Shown one piece after another: positions 15,933 through 24,764 of a stretch of 64,000 bases of DNA (its first letter is position 1; each line of letters begins with the position of its first letter). Source of the DNA: Bacteroidales bacterium (lineage in GTDB: Bacteria > Bacteroidota > Bacteroidia > Bacteroidales > P3); contig JAFVAM010000025.1 of the NCBI GenBank assembly GCA_017480525.1, forward strand, positions 1 to 64,000, given 5' to 3'. The notes beneath the pieces are model-generated. The model worked only from the letters and a program-made list of their open reading frames with translations, had not been told where the DNA came from and did not search any database. Position numbers and translations under genes: made by a program.

Positions 15933-16808
15933 TTAGAGGACGTTGCCGAGCTGCTCCTTGATTTTTTCCAGCTCGTCCTTCATCTCTACCACGAGTTTCT
16001 GGATGCCGACATGGTTGGCTTTGGAGCCTGTGGTGTTGATTTCGCGACCCATTTCTTGCGCCACGAAGCCCAGTTTTTTGCCGCAGGTGGGTTCGTCGGC
16101 CATGGTCTGGCGGAAGTAGTCGATGTGTTTCTGCAGGCGCACCTTCTCTTCTGTGATGTCGAGTTTTTCGAGGTAATAGATGAGTTCCTGTTCGAATCGG
16201 TTCCCGTCCACCTCCTTGATTGCAGCGTCGGCCATGTAGCGCTTGATGCGTTCTTTGGCTGTTTCGATGCGTTCTCCTTCGAGGGAGGGGATGAGGTTCA
16301 GTTTTTCCTCGATGAGGTCTACATGCTTGTGGAAGTCCACTTCGAGCACAGCACCTTCGTGGGCGCGGAAGTCGTTGCAGAGGTCTATGGCGCGTTGGAG
16401 GTCGGCGGCTGTCTGGCGCCATTCGTCGTCCGATGCCTCGTTGTTGCCGCCGCTGTTCCAGATGTCGCTTTGCCCCACGAGGGCGCAGAAAAGACCCTGG
16501 CGGCTGTCGGAGCCGTTGGCGCCGAGGGTGTCGGCCACGGCGCTGAGTGCCTCGTAGCGTGCCGCGAGAAGCTCGCGGTTGAAGTCGCTGCCGCTGGCAA
16601 TGCCACTCTCCTCGCTGACGATGCACTCCACTTTGCCGCGTTCCAGTTGCTGTAGCATGGCGCGGATGTCGAGTTCGCGCGAGCGGTAGGAGGCCGGCAC
16701 CTTCACGATGAGGTCGAGTTGTTTGCTGTTGAGGGTCTTGATTTCTATGTTTAGTTTCTTGTCTCCAAAGGTGGATTGCACTTTGGCGTATCCAGTCATC
16801 GATTTCAT
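15933..16808 (-). CDS. YicC/YloC-family endoribonuclease
   Basis: 291 residues, the standard length. MKSMTGYAKVQ is the invariant N terminus of the family. The C-terminal DUF1732 part ends GREINTTGSKANHVGIQKLVVEMKDELEKIKEQ. YicC is a hexameric endoribonuclease that affects small-RNA stability in E. coli. Here it stands between two T9SS cargo regions. The next gene on the same strand (apbE) is separate. Confidence 0.9.
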   Translation of the reverse strand: MKSMTGYAKVQSTFGDKKLNIEIKTLNSKQLDLIVKVPASYRSRELDIRAMLQQLERGKVECIVSEESGIASGSDFNRELLAARYEALSAVADTLGANGSDSRQGLFCALVGQSDIWNSGGNNEASDDEWRQTAADLQRAIDLCNDFRAHEGAVLEVDFHKHVDLIEEKLNLIPSLEGERIETAKERIKRYMADAAIKEVDGNRFEQELIYYLEKLDITEEKVRLQKHIDYFRQTMADEPTCGKKLGFVAQEMGREINTTGSKANHVGIQKLVVEMKDELEKIKEQLGNVL

Positions 16809-16876
16809 AAATGGATTTTTGTTTTTTGATTTGTATTTATTCTATATTGTTTTATCTGTGGGGTGTTGGGGCGTGG

Positions 16877-17935
16877 TTACGGTTGTTCGCTGTCGGCGTT
16901 GAGTTTCTGCCACTGTGGGGTGGCGAACTCTTTCAGGGTGCCGCAGGAGTCGTAGATGAGGTATACCTCGCCGGTGCCCGGGCCATGGGGGTGTGCGGCT
17001 ATGAAGGCACGGGCTTTGTCGAGACCCATGACCATGTAGGCCGTGGCCATGGCGTCGGCCAGCCAGCAGTCGTCTTCCACCACCGTGGCGCTGAGGAGCG
17101 TGTGTGTCACAGGGCGTCCAGTGGCGGGGTCGATGGTGTGGGAGTAGCGTGTGCCGTTGCGCTCGTAGTATTTCCTGTAGTTTCCGGAGGTCACTACGGA
17201 GCGGTTGTGCAGGGCGATGGCTGTATGCACGACGGGTTCGCTGTAGCGGTCCTCGGCGGGTCGTTCGATGCCTACCTTCCAGGGTTTGCCGTCGGCCTTT
17301 TCGCCGCGGGCTATGACCTCGCCGCCGATGTCGACGATGTAGCTCGCGATGCCTTTCTCTTCGAGGTAGCGGCCCACGAGGTCGGAGGCGTAGCCCTGGG
17401 CTATGGCGTTGAAGTCGAGTTCGGTGTCGGGGTACTGACGGCGCAGGCGACGGCCTTCGATGGTCACGCTGCCGCGGGCTGCGCGCAATAGGTTGGCGAG
17501 GGTGGTGCTGTCGGGTTCGCTGCGCTCTCGGAAACTGAAGCCCCAGGCTTGCACCAGACGACCCACACGCGGGTCGAAGGCACCATCGGTGTAGTCGGTG
17601 ACACTGAGCGAGTGGGAGAGGAGGAAGAAGAGGATGTCGTCGAGGCTGTCGGTGAGACCTGCATTGAGCTGGCGCAGCAGCGAATTGTCGACCCACAGCG
17701 ATGCCGAGCGGTCGAAGGCTTGGAGGAGGGAGTCCACCTGTGGCTGGAGGTCGCGCTGGAGGCTGTCGTAGTACTGCACGGTGTAGTAGGTACCCTGGGC
17801 CTCTCCGTAGAGGCGTATAGGCTCTGCCGCACGGCAGCAGCCGACGGTGCCGACGGTGGCTGCCGCTGCCGCGAGGAATACTAAAAAGCGTCCGGCCTTG
17901 GAGAGCCGAACGCTTGTGTGTAATTGTGTCTTCAT
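16877..17935 (-). CDS. apbE: ApbE-type FAD:protein FMN transferase lipoprotein
   Basis: 352 residues. The signal ends TVGTVGCC with the lipobox Cys at 33, so it is anchored in an envelope membrane. GEAQGTYYTVQYYD, GGEVIARGEKADGKPWKVGI, HTIDPATGRP and LADAMATAYMVMG are the family's FAD- and Mg-binding motifs. ApbE attaches FMN to Thr of exported flavoproteins such as NqrB/NqrC and RnfG. No nqr or rnf gene is in the window. It follows a T9SS gene by 3 bases and probably shares its transcript. Confidence 0.92.
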   Translation of the reverse strand: MKTQLHTSVRLSKAGRFLVFLAAAAATVGTVGCCRAAEPIRLYGEAQGTYYTVQYYDSLQRDLQPQVDSLLQAFDRSASLWVDNSLLRQLNAGLTDSLDDILFFLLSHSLSVTDYTDGAFDPRVGRLVQAWGFSFRERSEPDSTTLANLLRAARGSVTIEGRRLRRQYPDTELDFNAIAQGYASDLVGRYLEEKGIASYIVDIGGEVIARGEKADGKPWKVGIERPAEDRYSEPVVHTAIALHNRSVVTSGNYRKYYERNGTRYSHTIDPATGRPVTHTLLSATVVEDDCWLADAMATAYMVMGLDKARAFIAAHPHGPGTGEVYLIYDSCGTLKEFATPQWQKLNADSEQP

Positions 17936-17938
17936 TGC

Positions 17939-20146
17939 TTATTTGTTGACAATGAATTTACGTGTAGCTTGGCTGCCGTCGAGGGCGCGGATGCTGAGGG
18001 TGTAGTGGCCTGTGGCCAGGTTGCCGAGGTCAAGCTGTGTGGCGTTGGCGTTGACGCTATGGTGGATGACCTGCTGGCCGATGGCGTTGTAGATTGTGAC
18101 CTCGCTAATGCCCTCGGCACTCTCCACGTTGAGATAGCGGCTGGCGGGGTTGGGGTAGAGGTTCACGTTGAGGCCTTCGGCGTCGTCGATGCCCAGGTTG
18201 TACGTGATGGTGATCCAGTTTTGGGTGGAGCAACCTTTGTCGCTTGTGGTTTCAAGACGGATGTCGGTGTTGGCCGTGATATTGGACACGGTGACGCTCT
18301 TGTCGGTGCTGAAGGGGGTGGTGGCATTGTCGCGATACCAGCGGTAGGTGTTGTTGTCGGCGGCGTTGTCGACAGCCGTGAGGACGGTGGAGTTGGCAGA
18401 GTCGGGGCTGAGGTGCCAGTCGCCGTCGATGCGTACGTCAGGAGTGTAGTTGACGGTGAGGTTCAGACGACCGATGGAGTCGCAGCCGGCGACGTTGGTC
18501 TGGTCGGGCAGCACATATTCCTCGGTGGTGGAGGCGGTGTAGGTCTGCTCGGTGAAAGGCCAGAAGTAGCTGTTGCACACGGTTTCGTGGTAGTCTTCGA
18601 CGCTCTTGTAGTTGACGGTGATGTTCAGGTGGACGAGGGTGTCATAGCATCTGTTGACGGTGCGGTTGGAATAGATGAGGGTGGTGTCGCTGACGGAACT
18701 CTCGAAGGTGTGGTTTTCGTTGCCGAAGACGATGCTGTAAGCGTCGCAGACAGTGGCCACGATAGTGTCAGGGTTGTTACGGTTCTGGACGGGTACAATC
18801 TCAAGGATGAGGGTGTGGTAGGTCTCGCAACCGGTGTTGAAGCTCTTGGAGTAGAGGGGCTCGTTGTTCTCGTCAGTGGTATAGGTGCCGCTTTCGGTGT
18901 AGTGGGCGGTGTCGCGGACACCAGCCACGCCGGAACGTGACAGGAAGACGTAGTTGAAGGAGCCGCAGCGGCGCTCGTTGACGGTGTCGTAGAGGTTGTG
19001 GGTGGTCAGGGAGAGATAGTCAATCTGACGGCATCCATCGATAGTGCTGATTGCAGAGTCGAGGGTGGCCGTTTCATAGGTGGTGCCGTTGACGGCCCAG
19101 CGGTATCTGCCGCAGTTGTCCACGTAGGTGGTGTCGCGGTTGATGCCGGAGAAGGCGGTGATGCGGATGGCCATAAGGCTGTCGCAGTTGCCGAGGGTGG
19201 TGGTGCCAAGGCCATAGATGACCCTGTTGGTGTCGGAGTATGTGTAATTTTCGCCAAGCCAGGAGAGGCTGCAGCCTCCGATGGTGTCGCGGACTACTAC
19301 CTGAGTGGTGTCAGTATGGCTGTTGACGATAGTGATGTTGAAGTGATGGAAGTATTCGCAGCTGGTGGTGGTGTCGGTCTCTTGGATGGTGCGCATCTGG
19401 CTGGTGGTCAGGGTGTCGCCAGCGGCGTAGACATAAGAGTCGCACGCCACGATGTCGACGGTGTCGTGGGACTGGCCGGTGTAGGAGGTCACCTGGACGC
19501 TGATGACGGAGTCGCAACCAGCGGCGGTTGTCAGGGTGTCGTAGTAGGTCTCGCTGTCGTTGATGGTCAGATTTTGCCAACTGTAGGTGCAGCCTGCTTC
19601 GGGAATGATGGTGGTGGGGGCGACGACGCTGGCGTTGACAGTGAGGTTCATCGTGACCACGTAGTTGCAGTAGGTGGCGGCGATGGTGTCGTTTTCGAGG
19701 GTGGTGCTGGAGTTGTAGGTAGTACCCCAGGGTGCCATGAAGGTATCGCACACCGCGATGGTCTCGTTGAATTCTTTGTAGCCGTCAAGCGATACGGCGA
19801 TTTTCACGATGCTGTCGCAGCCGTTGGTGGCTGTGAGGGTGTCGTAGAAGTTGCCGGGAGTTTTCCACTCTTTGTTGTTCCAGTTCGCTACGCAGACGCC
19901 CTCGACAGGGATGGCAGTGGTGGTGTCGGCAGTGGCGGGAAGCACGTTGAGGTTGAGGAAAAAGGCAGTGTCACTACGGGTGACAACGATGCTCGTGCTG
20001 CTGCTGTAGGTCTCATTGTTCACCGTCCAGGTGAATCTGCCGCATACAGTGGTGTCGGTAATCTCCGTGTGGCTGGCTTTCGACTGGCCGATGGCCATAG
20101 GCATGCATGCAACTGCCAATAACAGACTCAATAATACTTTTTTCAT
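17939..20146 (-). CDS. T9SS type A sorting-domain protein with GCDS repeats
   Basis: 735 residues. Signal peptide MKKVLLSLLLAVACMPMAIGQ. The body repeats a motif of about 75-90 residues containing YDTLTATNGCDSI or similar (YYDTLTTAAGCDSVISV, GLGTTTLGNCDSLMAI, TNVAGCDSIGRLNLTV), typical of Bacteroidota surface adhesins. Each repeat contributes cysteines that may pair. The C terminus (NLYPNPASRYLNVESAEG, then GHYTLSIRALDG and KFIVNK) is a T9SS type A sorting domain. It should be a secreted or surface-attached protein, expressed from the promoter near 20265 together with apbE. Confidence 0.9.
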   Translation of the reverse strand: MKKVLLSLLLAVACMPMAIGQSKASHTEITDTTVCGRFTWTVNNETYSSSTSIVVTRSDTAFFLNLNVLPATADTTTAIPVEGVCVANWNNKEWKTPGNFYDTLTATNGCDSIVKIAVSLDGYKEFNETIAVCDTFMAPWGTTYNSSTTLENDTIAATYCNYVVTMNLTVNASVVAPTTIIPEAGCTYSWQNLTINDSETYYDTLTTAAGCDSVISVQVTSYTGQSHDTVDIVACDSYVYAAGDTLTTSQMRTIQETDTTTSCEYFHHFNITIVNSHTDTTQVVVRDTIGGCSLSWLGENYTYSDTNRVIYGLGTTTLGNCDSLMAIRITAFSGINRDTTYVDNCGRYRWAVNGTTYETATLDSAISTIDGCRQIDYLSLTTHNLYDTVNERRCGSFNYVFLSRSGVAGVRDTAHYTESGTYTTDENNEPLYSKSFNTGCETYHTLILEIVPVQNRNNPDTIVATVCDAYSIVFGNENHTFESSVSDTTLIYSNRTVNRCYDTLVHLNITVNYKSVEDYHETVCNSYFWPFTEQTYTASTTEEYVLPDQTNVAGCDSIGRLNLTVNYTPDVRIDGDWHLSPDSANSTVLTAVDNAADNNTYRWYRDNATTPFSTDKSVTVSNITANTDIRLETTSDKGCSTQNWITITYNLGIDDAEGLNVNLYPNPASRYLNVESAEGISEVTIYNAIGQQVIHHSVNANATQLDLGNLATGHYTLSIRALDGSQATRKFIVNK

Positions 20147-20260
20147 CTTGTTAATGTGTATTTTTTATTTATTATTATCCTTATTTATTTTTATACAATC
20201 CTTTGCTGTTTAGTTTGTTGCACTTATTCGTGCGTTGTCGTTGCGGTTGGGAACAACGTG

Positions 20261-20268
20261 CAAAGATA
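20261..20268 (-). promoter_or_regulatory. -7 box upstream of the GCDS-repeat T9SS gene
   Basis: The minus strand reads TATCTTTG followed by C, a match to TAnnTTTG. It gives a leader of about 110 bases. The -33 element is not recognisable. Confidence 0.55.
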
Positions 20269-20317
20269 ACACTTTTTTTCGGAATGAACAGATTTTTGTT
20301 GAAAATTCTGCTTTTTT

Positions 20318-21742
20318 TTATGATTTTAACACGAGTTCGGCGACGTTCTCCACGTGCTGAGTGTGGGGGAACATGTCGACGGGCTGGATGCGTCGTACCT
20401 CATACAAGGAGTTGAGCATCTGCAGGTCGCGGGCTTGTGTGGCGGGGTTGCAACTGACGTAGACAATCTTGCGGGGTGCTGTGGCGAGGAGTTGCGCCAC
20501 CACCTTTTCGTGCATTCCTGCACGAGGGGGGTCGGTCACCACCACGTCGGGCCGTCCGTTGGCGGCGATGAAGTCCTCCGTGAGCACCTGTGCCATGTCG
20601 CCGGCGAAGAAACGCGTGTTGTCGAAGCCGTTGAGGCGGGCGTTGGCTTTGGCGTCGGCAATGGCCTCTTCCACATATTCGATGCCGACGACCCGGCGGC
20701 ATTTGTCGGCCAGGAACAGGGCTATGGTGCCGGTGCCGGTGTATAGGTCGTAGAGGGTGTCCTCCGGTCGCAGCTCGGCCAGCTCGGCCACGAAACTATA
20801 GAGGCGTTGTGCCTGGGCGGAGTTGGTCTGGTAGAACGATTTGGGGTTGATGATGAACCTCAACGCCCGGCCGCCGTTGTAACCCTCCATGCGCTCCTCT
20901 ATGTGGTCGCTTCCACGGTATGTCTCCACGGTCTGGTCGCTGTAGGAGTCGTTGAGTTTGGTGTTGACAATGTATTGCAGCGAGGTGATTTGCGGGAAGC
21001 GAGTGGCGAGCATGTCCAGCAGGGGGTAGAGCTTTTCTGGCTCGTCGGCTGCCACGATGACGATGACCATCCAGTGGCCTGTGCTGGTGTTGCGGACGAC
21101 AAGGTTGCGAAGGAAACCTGTGTGGTTTCGTATGTCGTAGTATTCCAGATGGTTGGATTCCGCGTATTCACGCACGGCGAGGCGGATGTTGTTGCTGGGG
21201 TCGGCCTGGAGGGCGCAATGCTCGATGTTGAGTACCTTGTCGAAGAGCTGTGGGATGTGGAATCCCAAGGCACCATGCGGCGCTGTCTCTTCGTGCATTT
21301 CTTCGGCGGTGCGCCATGACTTGGTGGAGAAGGTGAACTCCAGTTTGTTGCGGTAGTAGTAGATGTTCTCCGATCCGCAGATGGGTCTCATGCCGGAACA
21401 GTCCACGCCGCCGAGGCGCTCCAGGTTGTCGCGCACCTGTCGCTGCTTGGCTTCGAGTTGTGCTTCGTAGTTCATCGTCTGCCACTTGCATCCGCCGCAC
21501 ACTCCGAAGTGGGGGCATCGGGCATCGACACGCTTCTCCGACAGGTGGTGGAACTTCACGGCGCGTCCTTCGGCATAGTTCTTTTTCTTCTTGTATAGTT
21601 GGATGTCGACCACGTCGCCCGGCACCACAAAGGGTACGAACACCACCATCCCGTCGACCTTGGCCACAGCCATCCCTTCGGCTCCGGCATCGCTGATGAC
21701 GACCTGCTCCAGCAGCGGCAAATCTTTGTTTCTTCTTCCCAT
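20318..21742 (-). CDS. rlmD: 23S rRNA (uracil-1939-C5)-methyltransferase RlmD/RumA family
   Basis: 474 residues in the order TRAM domain (about 8-65, EGMAVAKVDGMVVFVPFVVPGD), iron-sulphur cysteines (CPHFGVCGGC) and SAM methyltransferase. DLYTGTGTIALFLA is the SAM site, VTDPPRAGMHEKV the substrate site, and VYVSCNPATQARDL carries the catalytic Cys. The enzyme makes m5U in rRNA or tRNA; the exact position among RlmD, RlmCD and TrmA-like paralogues cannot be settled by eye. Confidence 0.9.
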   Translation of the reverse strand: MGRRNKDLPLLEQVVISDAGAEGMAVAKVDGMVVFVPFVVPGDVVDIQLYKKKKNYAEGRAVKFHHLSEKRVDARCPHFGVCGGCKWQTMNYEAQLEAKQRQVRDNLERLGGVDCSGMRPICGSENIYYYRNKLEFTFSTKSWRTAEEMHEETAPHGALGFHIPQLFDKVLNIEHCALQADPSNNIRLAVREYAESNHLEYYDIRNHTGFLRNLVVRNTSTGHWMVIVIVAADEPEKLYPLLDMLATRFPQITSLQYIVNTKLNDSYSDQTVETYRGSDHIEERMEGYNGGRALRFIINPKSFYQTNSAQAQRLYSFVAELAELRPEDTLYDLYTGTGTIALFLADKCRRVVGIEYVEEAIADAKANARLNGFDNTRFFAGDMAQVLTEDFIAANGRPDVVVTDPPRAGMHEKVVAQLLATAPRKIVYVSCNPATQARDLQMLNSLYEVRRIQPVDMFPHTQHVENVAELVLKS

Positions 21743-21781
21743 GTTGTTCTTTTTTTTCGATGCAACAGTCCATAAACAAAA

Positions 21782-21806
21782 AAAGAAGTATCCTCAATAC
21801 TTCTTT
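21782..21806 (-). terminator. Terminator of rpmH
   Basis: Stem AAAGAAGTAT / ATACTTCTTT with loop CCTCA. On the minus strand a T-run follows (about 21770-21781). It lies between rpmH and rlmD. Confidence 0.75.
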
Positions 21807-21850
21807 CTTTCGCAATGCCAATCAAGCCTCCATGGCGTTGGAGTTCTTGA

Positions 21851-21997
21851 CTATCGTTCGTCGGAAACGGTCAGTCTTTTTCTGCCTTTTCTGCGACGTG
21901 CGGACAGCACTTTTCTACCGTTTGCGGTAGACATTCTCTTGCGGAAGCCGTGCTTGTTTGCTCTTTTTCTCAATGACGGTTGGAATGTTCTTTTCAT
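21851..21997 (-). CDS. rpmH: 50S ribosomal protein L34
   Basis: 48 residues starting [20 protein letters not shown], with [20 protein letters not shown], unmistakably L34. The frame is open upstream to 22234, but that part has no homology, and the promoter at 22077 makes the ATG at 21997 the start. dnaA and rnpA are not adjacent here; an rpmH away from rnpA/dnaA is usual in Bacteroidota. Confidence 0.97.
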   Translation of the reverse strand: MKRTFQPSLRKRANKHGFRKRMSTANGRKVLSARRRKGRKRLTVSDER

Positions 21998-22076
21998 CTT
22001 TCTGCTATATTTTTGTTTCTTTTTTCCTCTTCTTGCGACCGCAAAAATTTGTTCGCGGACTTCGAAATTGAGTTTG

Positions 22077-22084
22077 CAAAAGTA
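22077..22084 (-). promoter_or_regulatory. -7 box of the rpmH promoter
   Basis: Minus-strand TACTTTTG followed by C, giving a leader of about 70 bases before rpmH. It lies in a very AT-rich divergent region. Confidence 0.6.
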
Positions 22085-22210
22085 CACATTTTTTTTGAAT
22101 TGTTGATAAAATTTTCTTTCCCTCAATTCTTTTTTGTTTGCAATGACTTGTTTGTCAGTATTATGAACGGTGAAAATAAATTCTTTTTTTTCTGTTTGAA
22201 AAAATATTTG

Positions 22211-22218
22211 TACATTTG
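22211..22218 (+). promoter_or_regulatory. -7 box upstream of the secG operon
   Basis: TACATTTG followed by C, transcribing toward the gene at 22300, secG and the helicase. No well-spaced -33 element is visible. Confidence 0.55.
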
Positions 22219-22299
22219 CAAATCCAATTTCCAATGTGAAAAGTTGTTAATTGGGCTACAACCGAAGTGGAAAAAAGACAAACCAACGCTGCCGAAAAA

Positions 22300-22899
22300 A
22301 TGGATAAGAAACAGTTTATAGAGATGGCAACGGCACCGGGCCGTTTCTCACCGCAGGACCGTGGGTGGCTCCGTGCCATGCTCGCCAAGTATCCCTATTC
22401 CTCCGTGGTGGGTGTGCTGGCGCTCATGGCTGACCATGCCTATGGGTTCGACACCGCCGAGGAGCGTCGCGCCGTGGCACTGTTGCTCTGCAATCCGGCG
22501 GTTCTCGACGCCCACCTCGCCTTGGCCACTCCTTCCCCTGCCTCCACGGCTGCCGACGATTCTTCGTTCGACATCCTTAACGAAATCAACACCTATCAGG
22601 AGGTCTCTTTCAAGACCGCTCCCAAGAGCGTTATCCTTTCTAATTTTCTCCAAGTCGACCCCTCCGAGGAGGAAAATGTGGCCTCTCCGACGTCGGTCGC
22701 CAACGATTTCAACGACAAAAAAAGTTTGATGCCGGATGTCTCGTTAGGTACTGAAACACTTGCTGTTATACTCGAAAAACAAGGACGCTTCGACAAGGCG
22801 TTGGCAATTTATGAGAATTTATTGGCTCATAATCCCGAAAAAAGTAGTATTTTTGCACCCCGAATTGAAAAGTTAAAGACATTGTCAAAAAGTAAATAA
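22300..22899 (+). CDS. Hypothetical cytosolic protein upstream of secG (TPR-like C terminus)
   Basis: 199 residues from the ATG at 22300 (a GTG at 22267 in the same frame is possible). The N-terminal half is helical (MDKKQFIEMATAPGRFSPQD...LRAMLAKYPYSSVVGVLALM). The last 45 residues (ETLAVILEKQGRFDKALAIYENLLAHNPEKS) read as one TPR unit. No signal peptide or membrane segment. Similar unnamed genes precede secG in Bacteroidales. It lies 12 bases before secG, so it is co-transcribed with it. Function unknown. Confidence 0.7.
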   Translation: MDKKQFIEMATAPGRFSPQDRGWLRAMLAKYPYSSVVGVLALMADHAYGFDTAEERRAVALLLCNPAVLDAHLALATPSPASTAADDSSFDILNEINTYQEVSFKTAPKSVILSNFLQVDPSEEENVASPTSVANDFNDKKSLMPDVSLGTETLAVILEKQGRFDKALAIYENLLAHNPEKSSIFAPRIEKLKTLSKSK

Positions 22900-22911
22900 A
22901 TCTGTAAAAAC

Positions 22912-23268
22912 ATGCTGTATAACATCATCGTAATCCTGATTATCGTTATTTGTGTGCTGCTCGCCTTGGTTGTGCTGGTCCAGAACTCCAAAGGTGGCGG
23001 ACTTGCCGCCAATTTCTCTGCTCCCACCCAGGTGATGGGTGTGCGCCAGACCACAGACTTCCTTGAGAAGACCACATGGTGGCTCGCTGGCATCCTCGTG
23101 GCGCTCAGCCTCTTTGCTACCATTAGCATTAGCCGTGGCACTAGCAGCTCCGACCCCCTGAAGTCTGAGGCTCAGGTGAGCAACTATAGCCCTGTCCAGC
23201 AGGCTCCTGCCGCCCCCGCTGCCATGCCTGTGGCTGCCGAGCAGGCTGCCGCTGCCGACCAGCAGTAA
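22912..23268 (+). CDS. secG: Preprotein translocase subunit SecG
   Basis: 118 residues with two membrane segments (IIVILIIVICVLLALVVLVQ at about 5-24 and TWWLAGILVALSLFATISI at about 61-80). Between them is the conserved cytosolic loop NSKGGGLAANF and then DFLEKTTWWL. SecG assists SecYE-mediated export at the inner membrane. The C-terminal 35 residues are Ala/Pro/Gln-rich and low in complexity. The helicase gene begins 7 bases later. Confidence 0.93.
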   Translation: MLYNIIVILIIVICVLLALVVLVQNSKGGGLAANFSAPTQVMGVRQTTDFLEKTTWWLAGILVALSLFATISISRGTSSSDPLKSEAQVSNYSPVQQAPAAPAAMPVAAEQAAAADQQ

Positions 23269-23275
23269 GTACGCT

Positions 23276-24709
23276 GTGGCTACTTCGGGGTACGAGCCGG
23301 TTGTCCAGAAACTTATCCTGTCCCACTTTCCGCACGACCCTACGTCCGGACAGTGGGATGCTTGTGCTTCCATGGCTCGCTTCCTCTACGATGCCGACCC
23401 TCGTTCCGCCTTCCTCCTGCGCGGCTATGCAGGCACCGGCAAGACATCTCTCATCTCGGCCCTCATCCAGACCCTGCCCGCCTTGCGCGTCCATGCCATC
23501 CTCTTGGCACCCACAGGACGCGCCGCCAAGGTCATCTCTGCCTATTCCGAACGTCCGGCCTACACTATCCATAAGAAAATCTACATGACCATCACCGACG
23601 CCTCCGGTGCCGTGCGCACGGCCAGAGCCATCAACAAGCACGCCTACACCCTCTTCATTGTAGACGAGGCATCCATGATTGGCCTTGAACCCACCTCTAC
23701 CCGGCAGAGCCTCCTCGAGGACCTCGTCGACTATGTTTACGATGGCAACCACTGCCGACTGATGCTCATCGGCGATAGCGCCCAGCTCCCTCCTGTGGGG
23801 CAGAGCGAGAGCCCTGCCCTCGACGAGCGTTACCTCACGGCTGCCTTCTCTCTCAACATCATCTCCGCCGAACTCACTGAAGTGGTACGTCAGCGCCGCC
23901 TCTCCGGCATACTGGCAGGGGCCACGGCCTTGCGTTCGCAGATTGCCTCCATCCCCGCAGGAACCGAGGTCGACATGCCACTCTTCCACCCCAACGGTGA
24001 CGATGTGGTGCGCCTTGATGGTTCCGACCTCATGGAGACGCTCTTTCGCGAATATGGCAACTTCGCCCTTGACCAGGTGGTGGTCATCTGCCGCTCCAAC
24101 AAGCGCGCCAATCTCTTCAACCAGGGCGTCCGCAACAGCGTTCTCTTCCGTGAGGAGGAAGTCAACGCAGGCGATTTTCTCATGGTGGTGAAAAACAACT
24201 ACTTCTGGCTCGACGAAGAGAGTTCCATCGGATTCATTGCCAACGGCGACATCGTGGAGGTGCTCAGTGTGCGCAACGTGCAGGAACTTTATGGCTTCCG
24301 CTTTGCCGATGCTACGCTGCGTTTCGTGGACTATCCCGACGAGGAGCCGCGCGACTGCAAACTCCTTCTTTCGACGCTCTATTCCGAGTCTCCGGCGCTC
24401 ACCACCGAAGAGTCCAATCGTCTCTTTGAGAGTGTCATGGAAGACTATGCCGACATTCCTCACAAGGCCGACCGTCTGCGCGAATTGCGTCAGAACCCCT
24501 ACTACAATGCCCTCCAGGTGAAGTTTGCCTATGCCCTCACCTGCCATAAGACCCAGGGAGGCCAGTGGCGCACCGTCATCATCGACCAGGGCTTCTTGCC
24601 TCCCGACATGCAGCTCGACCGAGAATACCTCCGCTGGCTCTACACCGCTTTCACGCGAGCCACCGACCGCGTCTACCTCCTCGGCTTTGAAGACCGTTTC
24701 TTCGGCTGA
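23276..24709 (+). CDS. RecD/Dda-like ATP-dependent DNA helicase
   Basis: 477 residues starting with GTG. GYAGTGKTSLISAL (about residue 49) is Walker A, LAPTGRAAKVIS motif Ia, FIVDEASMIG motif II, LIGDSAQLPPVG motif III, and TCHKTQGGQW...AFTRATDRVYLL motifs V-VI. This is the superfamily 1B architecture of RecD2 or Dda without the long N-terminal extension. It should unwind DNA 5' to 3' in repair or replication. No recB or recC is nearby. Confidence 0.88.
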   Translation: MATSGYEPVVQKLILSHFPHDPTSGQWDACASMARFLYDADPRSAFLLRGYAGTGKTSLISALIQTLPALRVHAILLAPTGRAAKVISAYSERPAYTIHKKIYMTITDASGAVRTARAINKHAYTLFIVDEASMIGLEPTSTRQSLLEDLVDYVYDGNHCRLMLIGDSAQLPPVGQSESPALDERYLTAAFSLNIISAELTEVVRQRRLSGILAGATALRSQIASIPAGTEVDMPLFHPNGDDVVRLDGSDLMETLFREYGNFALDQVVVICRSNKRANLFNQGVRNSVLFREEEVNAGDFLMVVKNNYFWLDEESSIGFIANGDIVEVLSVRNVQELYGFRFADATLRFVDYPDEEPRDCKLLLSTLYSESPALTTEESNRLFESVMEDYADIPHKADRLRELRQNPYYNALQVKFAYALTCHKTQGGQWRTVIIDQGFLPPDMQLDREYLRWLYTAFTRATDRVYLLGFEDRFFG

Positions 24710-24717
24710 CGCAAAAA

Positions 24718-24741
24718 ACGGGATGCCGAAATGCATCCCGT
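24718..24741. terminator. Convergent bidirectional terminator
   Basis: Stem ACGGGATGC / GCATCCCGT with loop CGAAAT, between the helicase (plus) and the acyltransferase (minus). The minus strand has a run of six T directly after the stem. Confidence 0.75.
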
Positions 24742-24764
24742 CATTGGTTGTATTTCGTTGGATT

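Noticed and set aside
12961..16626. Very long open frame (about 1200 codons) on the minus strand opposite the 946-aa T9SS gene
   Set aside because: The plus strand has signal peptide, sorting domain, promoter and terminator. The antisense frame is low-complexity and results from strong C-ending codon bias.
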